From: Cryobacterium lactosi
GTDB taxonomy: Bacteria; Actinomycetota; Actinomycetes; Actinomycetales; Microbacteriaceae
DNA: 64,000 bases
Assembly: GCF_004403945.1 (NCBI RefSeq)
Contig: NZ_SOHM01000030.1
Location: 1 to 64,000 of the forward strand
Reading direction: 5' to 3'
Below the pieces are notes generated by a model, which did not search any database, was not told the DNA's origin, and saw nothing but the letters and a program-made list of their open reading frames with translations. This document shows, in pieces, positions 46,401-53,045 of this stretch. Both the position numbers and the translations under genes were made by a program. The first letter of the stretch is position 1. Each line of letters begins with the position of its first letter.

Positions 46401-46515
46401 GGAGCAGATCCCGGCGAAGCTGCAGATCCGGGTGACTCCGCAGGGCTACAGCGAGATCGCCGGCAGTGAGATCGACGGCGGCGAGATCAACAGCCTCTCC
46501 TTGGCTGCGTCATAG
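43462..46515 (+). CDS. sbcC: SbcCD nuclease subunit C (SMC-like ATPase)
   Basis: 1017 residues, coupled to sbcD. Walker A is GKTGAGKSSILDAI near residue 35-48. Two long Ala/Arg/Glu-rich coiled-coil arms flank the zinc hook CAVC (about 514-517). The ABC signature LSGGETFLASLALALGL and Walker B DTLFVDEGFGSLD are near 900-955. The coil between arms is unusually rich in Ala and Arg, as expected from the G+C content. It opens DNA ends for SbcD in an ATP-dependent way. Confidence 0.96.
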   Translation: MKITRLRIAGFGPYKTEQQVDFTRFDADGIFLITGKTGAGKSSILDAICFALYGAVPRFDGSELRLRSDHCDPADPSFVELEFTLKGETYRVYRTPRYEKPKKRGTGTTTAQPDARLDRFDAAGDAWVGIAARPVDVGTELSRILPLKQDQFLQVILLAQNRFQRFLLAKTDDRLTVLRTLFGTLRFQQLEAELLARRKVLDDELALVRHEIDGIVAATLRQLWRDDDDAADATRPESPVDPDLGWFEAALGTLDVRLEAATRRADMAAAALAAATADYQAVEDRRRRQDRRDAAARTLTALEARGDEIHDDRETLRLAEHAARVWPQVRAATDARAAVTEAEAAEAAARDAWPAGADGIDAAGLTSLIDDRLRQLGGLDDLLVEERRLPILDEQIADLERRSAAHVAALDEARLLLLALPERIDAASDALAQATLGAARAPEAEAAVARAEAALAAAEDVRRLETDLADVHRAERDAVAENTAAAVHYQQLVDARLGGFAVELAAGLVDGSPCAVCGATEHPAPVTGTADPVTEADLDAARSLMGRRQAAAEAARSQSQAVANLLTAARTRAGDGDAETVDTERINTERITTALRQARDTLTAATDHRARMPALEAELARLREAQAEAQAAVAPLQLVRDDTAVQLAERRTERDGIAGRVEAQRAGFDSVTDRADRLQTELDAARTLADALAHSASTRRAAESAADTLARQLREEGFADEQSAVAARLGPAALQAAQAALRGYDDQLAAARGVLAEADLAGLPDDPIDLGPARLAREEAGAARDDALARRESLRERSSALTALVADARARIALAADLLTTQAQVRQLAAVVHGDDPNTKRMKLETYVLAAQLEEIIAAANNRLRTMTGGRYALEHDDALQYRGSQAGLGLAIRDEHTGRARATHSLSGGETFLASLALALGLAEVVSNQAGGIALDTLFVDEGFGSLDAETLETAMSTLDSLRAGGRTIGLISHVESMKEQIPAKLQIRVTPQGYSEIAGSEIDGGEINSLSLAAS

Positions 46516-46590
46516 CTCACCCATAGTCCTGACGGCTTGTCTGAATCCAGACGCGAACGGTCCCCGGTCGCCCAGGAAAGGACACAGAGC

Positions 46591-47835
46591 ATGAGCGAAT
46601 CGCAGCACCCCCGTTGGCGCACCGGCGACATCGTCGCCATGGGACTCGCGGCCGCCCTCGTGGTGGGAGCCGGCGGAACCGGGCTCGTCGCCGCCGCGCG
46701 CGCCATCGAGGACAGCACCGCCGCAGCCGACACGACCACCACCCAATCGGACACCGCCTCCACCACACAGGGCCCCACCACGCAGCTCTACGGCGGCCGA
46801 GGCTCCGGCGGACCGACCGGCGGCTACGGGGGAGCGTCGTCCGGCACGACCACCGCCACCCTCGACACGACCGCGGCGACCGCCGAGCAATCCGTGGGCG
46901 TTGTCGTCATCGACACCGTGCTCGGCTACGAGAGCGCCGAGGCCGCCGGTACCGGGCTCATCCTCACCGCGGACGGCCGCATCCTCACCAACAACCACGT
47001 CGTGGAGGGCGCCACCAGCATCACGGTCACCGTGGTCTCGACAGGTCTCGACTACACCGCAGAAGTGGTGGGCACCGATGCCACCGAGGACATCGCGGTT
47101 CTCGAACTCGTCGACGCCAGCGGCCTGGCCGTCGCGGACCTCGACACAGCGGACCTCGACACCGCGGACCTCGATACCTCCGGCGACGTCACCGTCGGCG
47201 CCGCGGTCACGGGAGTCGGCAACGCCGGCGGCACCGGCACCCTCACCGCAGCTGCCGGCACCGTGCTCAGCCTGGAGCAGGCGATCACCGCGCAGGACTC
47301 GGACGGCTCGGACGCCGAAGACCTCACCGGCCTCATCGAGGTCGACGCCGACATCGAATCGGGCGAATCCGGCGGCCCGCTCTACGACGCCGACGGCGAG
47401 GTCATCGGCATCACCACCGCCGCATCGTCCGGCAGCACCGACATCACGGGCTACGCGATCCCCATCGAAGACGCCCTCGAGATCGTCGCTGCCATCGACG
47501 CGGCCGTCGCCGCCGGCGCCGACACCGACACCGACACGGACACCGACACCGACACCATCACCGTCGGCTACCCGGCCTTTCTCGGCATCGGACTGGGCAC
47601 GGGCCAGAGCGCTCTCGTGGCCGGCGTGATCGCCGACACCCCGGCCGCCGCCATCGGCCTCGCCGCCGGCGACACCATCACCGCGGTCGACGGCGCCGCC
47701 GTGACCACCGCCACCGCGCTGTCAACGGCCCTGGCCGGCCACGACCCCGGCGACACCGTGACGATCGACTGGGCGGATGCGGCGGGCGCCGCGCACACAG
47801 CATCCGCCACCCTGATCGCCGGTCCGGCCGGCTAA
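46591..47835 (+). CDS. membrane-anchored trypsin-like serine protease with PDZ domain (S1C/DegP-like)
   Basis: ATG 46591 follows AGGAAAGG; 414 residues. One N-terminal membrane helix (about 13-35) is followed by a Thr/Gly-rich linker and an S1C-type protease: His136 in NNHVV, Asp167 in TEDIAVLEL, and Ser260 in GESGGPLYD (Glu replaces the usual Asn of GNSGGP). A PDZ domain ends the protein (PAFLGIGLG...AAGDTITAVDGAAV). Two repeats stand out: three TADLD units near 182-193, and a run of Asp-Thr dipeptides near 310-322. It should degrade misfolded envelope proteins. Confidence 0.9.
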   Translation: MSESQHPRWRTGDIVAMGLAAALVVGAGGTGLVAAARAIEDSTAAADTTTTQSDTASTTQGPTTQLYGGRGSGGPTGGYGGASSGTTTATLDTTAATAEQSVGVVVIDTVLGYESAEAAGTGLILTADGRILTNNHVVEGATSITVTVVSTGLDYTAEVVGTDATEDIAVLELVDASGLAVADLDTADLDTADLDTSGDVTVGAAVTGVGNAGGTGTLTAAAGTVLSLEQAITAQDSDGSDAEDLTGLIEVDADIESGESGGPLYDADGEVIGITTAASSGSTDITGYAIPIEDALEIVAAIDAAVAAGADTDTDTDTDTDTITVGYPAFLGIGLGTGQSALVAGVIADTPAAAIGLAAGDTITAVDGAAVTTATALSTALAGHDPGDTVTIDWADAAGAAHTASATLIAGPAG

Positions 47836-47875
47836 CGGCCCACGCCGGGCAGATCGGGGCAGATCACGGCACACT

Positions 47876-48271
47876 ATGGACATGAGCCGCACACAGCCCC
47901 AGCCCGAGCCCCAGCCAGACCAGCAGCCCGCCACCGGCTCCGCCGCGGCGGGCTGGACCACCCTGACCTTCGTCTACCTGGCCCTGGCCATCGTGGGCCT
48001 GATCGGCACCTGGACCTGGAACATCCAGGCCATCCTGGCCGCCAGCGATTTCATCGGCGACTGGACCATGAGCGGACCCGCGGTGTCGTCGCTGACCACC
48101 GACCTGCTGGTGGTGGCCATCGCCGGGAGCGTCTTCATCATCGTGGAGGCCCGCCGGCTGGGCATGAAGGCCGGCTGGGCCTACGTCGTCCTCGGGCTGG
48201 TCACCGCGTTCGCGTTCACCTTCCCCCTGTTCCTGGCAATGCGGGAACGCCGCCTGGTACGGGGGCGCTGA
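47876..48271 (+). CDS. DUF2834-type membrane protein
   Basis: 131 residues from ATG 47876 (an ATG two codons later is equally possible; the ribosome site is weak). After a Pro/Gln-rich head (QPQPEPQPDQQP) there are three hydrophobic segments: YLALAIVGLIGTWTWNI, TTDLLVVAIAGSVFIIVEARRLG, and YVVLGLVTAFAFTFPLFLAMRERRL. This spacing and the terminal FPLFL-x-x-RERR match DUF2834, a small actinobacterial and cyanobacterial membrane family with no known role. The stop is 3 bases from the convergent phosphatase-like gene. Confidence 0.72.
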   Translation: MDMSRTQPQPEPQPDQQPATGSAAAGWTTLTFVYLALAIVGLIGTWTWNIQAILAASDFIGDWTMSGPAVSSLTTDLLVVAIAGSVFIIVEARRLGMKAGWAYVVLGLVTAFAFTFPLFLAMRERRLVRGR

Positions 48272-48274
48272 GCC

Positions 48275-48658
48275 TCAGCTCACGTCGCCGGCCGCGAGAC
48301 CGGCCTCGTCGCCGGCGAACCGCTCCCGCAGCGCGTGGAAGTGCGACACCATCAGGCCGTGACGGAGCAGGTACGGTTCCGTGCCGCCGAGGGCGCCGAT
48401 GGCGGCCAGCGCCTGGATCAGGGCATCCGGCCTTGCCTCGGCGGGTAGGGCGGCAGCCACGGCATCGTCGTGTGTCAGGCCGGCGGCCAGCAGCGCCAGG
48501 GCGAGAACCAGGCCGGACTGGTGTTCGCCGCCGGGACCGTGCACCAGTAGTGGACCCTCGCCCTCGGCGAGGACCGCGACCGCGCCGGCCAGCTCCCGGC
48601 CGCGGTGGGCGACCAGGTCGGCGTAGCCGGACTCCTGTTCAGTAGCTTGACGGTTCAT
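48275..48658 (-). CDS. catalytically degenerate tyrosine/dual-specificity phosphatase-like protein
   Basis: ATG 48658 follows GGAGGGTGAG; 127 residues. The sequence follows the C-terminal half of the Y_phosphatase3 family: a helix (YADLVAHRGRELAGAVAVLAEGEGP), then LLVHGPGGEHQSGLVLALALLAAGLTHDDAVAAAL. In active enzymes this reads VHCTAGKDRTG, so the nucleophilic Cys is Gly and the Arg is Gln. A terminal helix (PDALIQALAAIGALGG...YLLRHGL) follows the family too. The N-terminal half is absent. Homology is by eye. It cannot be a classical phosphatase; a binding role is possible. Confidence 0.6.
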   Translation of the reverse strand: MNRQATEQESGYADLVAHRGRELAGAVAVLAEGEGPLLVHGPGGEHQSGLVLALALLAAGLTHDDAVAAALPAEARPDALIQALAAIGALGGTEPYLLRHGLMVSHFHALRERFAGDEAGLAAGDVS

Positions 48659-48738
48659 CTCACCCTCCGGAACGCTCGCATGGCCCGTTGGCCACGTTCG
48701 GCCCAGTATCCGTCGCCGAGGTGAACGGCAGATGAAGC

Positions 48739-49434
48739 TCAGACCGGGTCGGGTTCCAGCAGCGCCGGCTCGCGGCGCCCCAGCCGGCTCAGCCCGATGG
48801 CCGCGGCCGAAATCGCGATGATCACCCCGGCAATGACGACGATGTACAGCAGCACCGACGGCCAGCCGCCCGGTTCGCCCGGATTCAGGAACGGGTAGGT
48901 CCACCAGTCGGTGAACGTGCCGCGGAGCAGCGCATAGGCCAGCCAGACCAGCGGGTAGATCAGGGCGAACCAGATCCGCTTCCAGGCCAGCGCCGGGCGG
49001 CCCGGCGCCAGCAGCCAGTCGAGCAGGATCAGCGCGGGCGCCCACACGTGCAGCACCTCGTTGGGCCAGTCCAGCCCCACGAAGCTGCCGTCGGCGGGCA
49101 GGTTGCGCAGCAACAGGTTGTAGACCACCCCGGTGATCACGGCGTACGAGAGTGTGGACATCCGCACCCGTGCCAGCAGCTCGGGTTCGGCGGCCACGCG
49201 GAGGGCGAGCACCCCGCCGACGAAGAGCACTACCACGTTCATCAGGCTGGACTGGATGGTGAAGAAACCGAAGTAGGCGGCAGGGTCGAACGCGTCGTTC
49301 AGAATCTGGTCAGTGATCTGGGTCACGACGGCGGCCAGCACGAGCAGGGCCAGCAGGATCCGCAGCACCCCCACGAAGCGTCTGAGGGGCGTCGGGGAGT
49401 CGTCGAGTCTGGCGGGCGCAGCTGCGGAATTCAC
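48739..49434 (-). CDS. Pr6Pr-family six-helix membrane protein
   Basis: GTG 49434; 231 residues with six transmembrane helices: about 22-44, 55-80, 92-112, 128-150, 155-172 and 195-218. It contains the family segments FGFFTIQSSLMNVVVL, GLDWPNEVLHVWAPALILLDWLLAP (the conserved His-Trp) and LIYPLVWLAYALLRG...WWTYPFLNP. This is the FAR-17a/AIG1-like family, whose animal members hydrolyse lipid esters of hydroxy fatty acids; bacterial function is unknown. It lies upstream of the phosphatase-like gene on the same strand. Confidence 0.82.
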   Translation of the reverse strand: MNSAAAPARLDDSPTPLRRFVGVLRILLALLVLAAVVTQITDQILNDAFDPAAYFGFFTIQSSLMNVVVLFVGGVLALRVAAEPELLARVRMSTLSYAVITGVVYNLLLRNLPADGSFVGLDWPNEVLHVWAPALILLDWLLAPGRPALAWKRIWFALIYPLVWLAYALLRGTFTDWWTYPFLNPGEPGGWPSVLLYIVVIAGVIIAISAAAIGLSRLGRREPALLEPDPV

Positions 49435-49460
49435 CTGATCAGGTTAGTGCAGCGTTCACT

Positions 49461-50267
49461 CTAGAAAGGGAAGAGCAGCCGGTGCAGGAACTGCCGGGTG
49501 CGCTCGTGCTTCGGGTTCCGCAGCATCTCCTTGGGATCGCCGTGCTCCACGATGGTGCCACCGTCGACAAAGGCCACCTCGGTGGCCACCTCCCGGGCGA
49601 ACTCGAGCTCATGGGTGACGATCACCATGGTCCAGCCCTCGGCCGCGAGCTCCTTGATCAGGCGCAGCACGTCACCGACGAGCTCGGGGTCCAGCGCGCT
49701 GGTCGGCTCGTCGAAGAGCAGCAGGGTGGGGCGGAGAGCCAGGGCGCGCACGATGCCCACCCGCTGCTGCTGGCCACCGGACAGCTCGAACGGGTAGCTG
49801 TCACGCTTGTCACTGAGTCCCACCCGCTCGAGCAGCGCCAACGCCTCTGCCTCGACCTCGGCTCGATCTCGGCGCTGCACGACGACGGGGCCTTCCATCA
49901 CGTTCTCGAGCACGGTCTTGTGTGGGAACAGGTTGTAGTGCTGGAAGACCATTGCCGACTGGTCGCGCAGGTTGGTGAGCGCCTTCTTGGGCACACCGGC
50001 GCGGGTGCCGTGCGCGGCGGCGAAGTCGATGGTCACCGGTGCGTGCCTGGAGTCATCGGCGCCGACAATGCTGATGGTGCCGCCGTCGGCTATCTCCAGG
50101 CCGTTCAGGCACCGCAACACCGTGGTCTTGCCGGAGCCGGACGGGCCGATCAGCGCGAGCACCGTGCCACGGGCCACGGTGAGGTCGACGGAGGTGAGCA
50201 CCTGGTTCGCGCCGAAGCTCTTCTGCAGGCCGCGAACCGTGAGCAGCTTCTGGTCAGTGGGCGACAT
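49461..50267 (-). CDS. polar amino-acid ABC transporter ATP-binding protein
   Basis: ATG 50267; 268 residues. Walker A is GPSGSGKTT near 41-49, Q-loop FQHYNLFPHKTVLENV, signature LSGGQQQRVGIVRAL, Walker B LLLFDEPTSALD, and the H-loop VTHELEF. The order MVFQHYNLFPH is typical of GlnQ/ArtP-like subunits. The start overlaps the permease stop by 14 bases, so the three transporter genes form one operon (binding protein, permease, ATPase on the minus strand). The energy-coupling role is clear; the substrate is only inferred. Confidence 0.93.
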   Translation of the reverse strand: MSPTDQKLLTVRGLQKSFGANQVLTSVDLTVARGTVLALIGPSGSGKTTVLRCLNGLEIADGGTISIVGADDSRHAPVTIDFAAAHGTRAGVPKKALTNLRDQSAMVFQHYNLFPHKTVLENVMEGPVVVQRRDRAEVEAEALALLERVGLSDKRDSYPFELSGGQQQRVGIVRALALRPTLLLFDEPTSALDPELVGDVLRLIKELAAEGWTMVIVTHELEFAREVATEVAFVDGGTIVEHGDPKEMLRNPKHERTRQFLHRLLFPF

Positions 50268-50922
50268 ATCGGTCCAATCGCTTTTCGAGCACGCCCTGGC
50301 CACTGGACAGAACGAGGCAGATCACCCAGTAGAGCAGGGCGGCCTCCAGGTAGAGGGCCATGAATTGCCCGCTGAACGCCGCCACCTGCTGGGCCTCTCG
50401 GAACAGTTCGGTGACCAGGATGAGCGAGGCCAGCGAGGTGTCCTTGACCAGGCTGATGAAGGTGTTCGACAGCGGCGGCACCGACACCCGTGCCGCCTGC
50501 GGCAGGATGATCCGGGTGAGCGCACGCCGGTGCGACATGCCGATCATGTACGCGGCTTCCCACTGGCCCTTGGGCACCGACAGGATGGCCGCACGGATCA
50601 CCTCGGCCGCGTAGCCGCCGACGTTGATCGAGAAGGCGATGATGGCGCTGGGCCAGGGATCGATCACGACCCCGAGCGACGGCAGGCCGTAGAAGATCAC
50701 GAACAGCTGCACGAGCAGCGGCGTGCCGCGCACCAGCGAGATGTACACCCGGGCGATCGACGACAGCCAGCGCCGCCTGGACAACCGCATCAGCGCCAGT
50801 GCGAGGGCCAACACCAGCCCGATCGCGAACGACGACAGGGCCAGCGGTATGGTTCCCGTGATGGCGCCGTGGATCATCGGCCACAACGAGTCCAGCAGGA
50901 GCTGCCAGGTGGAGTCGGTCAC
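50254..50922 (-). CDS. polar amino-acid ABC transporter permease
   Basis: GTG 50922; 222 residues with about five helices. The first 25 residues (WQLLLDSLWPMIHGAITGTIPLALSSF) and IARVYISLVRGTPLLVQLFVIFYGLP are typical HEQRT (His/Glu/Gln/Arg/opine) permease blocks. The cytoplasmic EAA loop is WEAAYMIGMSHRRALTRIILPQAARVSVPPLSN. It forms the channel for the neighbouring binding protein and ATPase. It overlaps the binding protein by four bases and the ATPase gene by 14. Confidence 0.93.
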   Translation of the reverse strand: MTDSTWQLLLDSLWPMIHGAITGTIPLALSSFAIGLVLALALALMRLSRRRWLSSIARVYISLVRGTPLLVQLFVIFYGLPSLGVVIDPWPSAIIAFSINVGGYAAEVIRAAILSVPKGQWEAAYMIGMSHRRALTRIILPQAARVSVPPLSNTFISLVKDTSLASLILVTELFREAQQVAAFSGQFMALYLEAALLYWVICLVLSSGQGVLEKRLDRYVAH

Positions 50923-51740
50923 TTCGAGACGTCGGCCCCGAAGTAGGTGTCCGAGATGGCGGCGAGGGTGCCGTTCTCGCTCAGCGTGGCCAGGGCGTCA
51001 GAGACGGCGGCGGCCAGTGCGGTGCCGTCCTGGGCGAACGCGAACGCGCTCTCGGAGCGGTCCTCGGTCTCGGCGGCGACCTTGAGCCCGGCGGCGCCGG
51101 TCTGCTTCTTGTAGTCGAGGTAGGTGAGCTTGTCGTTGATGGTGGCGTCGACGCGGCCCTGCTCGACCAGCGCGACCGACTGCGCCCAGCCCTCGACGCC
51201 CTGCACGGTTGCGCCGCTCTCGGTGGCCAGGGTGTTCCAGTTGCTGGTGAGCGACTGGGCGGTGGTCTTACCGGCAAGGCTCTTGAACGAGGTGATGTCG
51301 GTGTTGGCCTCCGGCACCACGATCACGCCGGTGGAGTAGGTGTACGGGGTGGAGAACGCGTAGGACGCTTCGCGCTCCGGGGTGATCGACACCTGGTTGG
51401 CGATGGTGTCGAACCGGCCGGCCTCCAGGCCGGCGAAGATGGCATCCCACTGGGTCTCTTCGAAGGCGACCTTGACGCCCAGCTCGTCGGCGACGGCCGT
51501 GGCCACCTCGACGTCGTAGCCGGTGAGGTCGCCGGAGCCGTCGGCGTGGAAGGAGAACGGACGGTAGGTGCCTTCGGTTCCGACGGTCAGCGTGCCGGAC
51601 TCGAGCACCGAGCTCAGCGAATCGTCGGTTCCGGCCGTGCCGCCGTCGCTGCCGGAGTCACCGGCGGAGCTGCTGCACCCGGTCAGGGCCACCGCTGCGG
51701 CGAGGGTGAGGATGGTGGCGGAGACGAGGTGGCGCTTCAT
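50919..51740 (-). CDS. polar amino-acid ABC transporter substrate-binding lipoprotein
   Basis: From ATG 51740, behind GGATGACC, the protein has 273 residues; an ATG at 51752 is also possible. The signal segment ends in lipobox VALTGC, so it is anchored outside the membrane. The binding fold shows GTLTVGTEGTYRPFSFH, LTGYDVEVATAVADELG, WDAIFAGLEAGRFDTIANQVSITPER and YSTGVIVV. It is of the cystine/glutamine (SBP_bac_3) family, with cystine or a polar amino acid as likely ligand. It overlaps the permease by four bases. Confidence 0.93.
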   Translation of the reverse strand: MKRHLVSATILTLAAAVALTGCSSSAGDSGSDGGTAGTDDSLSSVLESGTLTVGTEGTYRPFSFHADGSGDLTGYDVEVATAVADELGVKVAFEETQWDAIFAGLEAGRFDTIANQVSITPEREASYAFSTPYTYSTGVIVVPEANTDITSFKSLAGKTTAQSLTSNWNTLATESGATVQGVEGWAQSVALVEQGRVDATINDKLTYLDYKKQTGAAGLKVAAETEDRSESAFAFAQDGTALAAAVSDALATLSENGTLAAISDTYFGADVSK

Positions 51741-51954
51741 GTATGTGGTCATCCAATGTGCTGATCGAGGGTCAGGGGGTGTCGCGGGCGTGCGGGCCCG
51801 TACACCGAGGTTAACAAGTCCTGGGCCCCGGGGATTATTCCGATGACGCCGGATGACACCTCCTGCGCTCGTCAGGCCCCCCATTCGAGCACCTGTCGGC
51901 CCCGCGGCTTTCGGCATAGGCTGCCGCCGTCGCACTCAACCCGAAGGAGTACGC

Positions 51955-52989
51955 GTGAAATTGTCGATGGTTCAACACGATCGTTCGGCCGCTGTCTTGC
52001 TGGGCATGGCCTGCGGTGACGCCCTGGGCGCCGGCTACGCCTACGCCGGGCCGCTGCCACCTTCCGCCGCGGTGGGGATGCGCGGTGGCGGCGGCGCGAA
52101 CTGGGCGCGCGGGGAATGGACCGACTACACGGCCCTGGCGATCCCGGTGGCCCGGGCCGCGGCCGACGGGCTCGACCTGCGGGACGAGTCGACCCTCGAC
52201 CTGATCACCGCGGAGTGGGTGGACTGGTCCGACACGGCGCCGTTCGCCGGGCTGCAGCTCGGGGCGGCGCTGTCCGGACCCGACCCGACAGCCGCCGGGG
52301 TGCGCGCGGCCGCCCGCGCGCAGCACGAACGCATCGGCCGCAGCGCCGGCAACGGCTGCCTGATCCGCACGGCCCCGGTGGCGCTGGCCTACCTGCACGA
52401 CCCGGAGGCCCTCGCCGACGCCGCACGCACGTTGAGCGACCTCACCCACTGCGAGACCGACGCCGGGGACGCCTGCGTGCTCTGGGGTCTCGCCATCCGG
52501 CACGCCGTGCTGACCGGCGACCTCGACCTGCGGGTGGGGCTCGGCACGCTCTCGCCCGGCCGCCGTGAGCTCTGGTCGGCCCGGATCGGCCACGCCGAAC
52601 GCCGGCAGCCGCGCGACTTCACCCGCAACGGCTGGGTCGTGCAGGCGCTGCAGGGCGCCTGGTCCGCGATCGTACACACCAGGGCCGGCGCGGACGGCGG
52701 CTCAGACGCCGGTTCAGACGCCGGTTCAAACGGCGGGCAGTACCGGCTGGGCGTCGAGGCGGCCGTGCGGGGCGGTGGCAACACCGATGCCGTGGCCGGC
52801 ATCGCCGGTGCGCTGTTGGCCGCCACGTGGGGCCTGACCGCGGTGCCCAGCGAATGGCGCCGGCTGGTGCAGGGCTGGCCGGGCCTGCGCGGAGCCGACC
52901 TGGTGCGCCTGTCGGTGCTCGCCGCGCACGGCCGAGACACCAACGAGGCCGGCGAACGCGAGAGCTTTCGGCTCCACGCAGTGAGGTGA
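51955..52989 (+). CDS. DraG-like ADP-ribosylglycohydrolase family protein with altered metal-ligand motifs
   Basis: GTG 51955 follows GAAGGAG; 344 residues. Fold marks are LGMACGDALGAG (about 16-26), WARGEWTDYTALAIPVARAAADGLDLRDE, GRSAGNGCLIRTAPVALAYL, CVLWGLAIRHAVLTGDLD, and VRGGGNTDAVAGIAGALLAATWG. In active members the first reads WTDDT and the last GG(H)DTDTVAAIAG. Here Asp58 is Tyr and the first Asp of the DxD is Asn276, with Asp278 kept. So two of the four acidic metal ligands are changed, and the activity is doubtful. A tandem GSDAGSDAGSNGG insert lies near 244-258. Confidence 0.82.
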   Translation: MKLSMVQHDRSAAVLLGMACGDALGAGYAYAGPLPPSAAVGMRGGGGANWARGEWTDYTALAIPVARAAADGLDLRDESTLDLITAEWVDWSDTAPFAGLQLGAALSGPDPTAAGVRAAARAQHERIGRSAGNGCLIRTAPVALAYLHDPEALADAARTLSDLTHCETDAGDACVLWGLAIRHAVLTGDLDLRVGLGTLSPGRRELWSARIGHAERRQPRDFTRNGWVVQALQGAWSAIVHTRAGADGGSDAGSDAGSNGGQYRLGVEAAVRGGGNTDAVAGIAGALLAATWGLTAVPSEWRRLVQGWPGLRGADLVRLSVLAAHGRDTNEAGERESFRLHAVR

Positions 52990-53002
52990 GGCGCTTCAGG
53001 GC

Positions 53003-53045
53003 CGCAGCGGTCAGGAACGCAGCGGTCAGGAACGCAGCGCCAGGG
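53003..53045. repeat. 15-base tandem repeat covering the stop of the RecQ-like gene
   Basis: The unit CGCAGCGGTCAGGAA occurs at 53003-53017 and 53018-53032, and a third, diverged partial copy runs to 53045. On the minus strand the unit contains the last codons and the TGA of the RecQ-like gene, so the end of the gene (LRS-stop) is duplicated. Confidence 0.75.

Noticed and set aside
47140-47180. Repeated GACCTCGACAC-type units taken as a possible CRISPR-like array
   Set aside because: They are in-frame codon repeats (TADLD) within the protease gene, without spacers.
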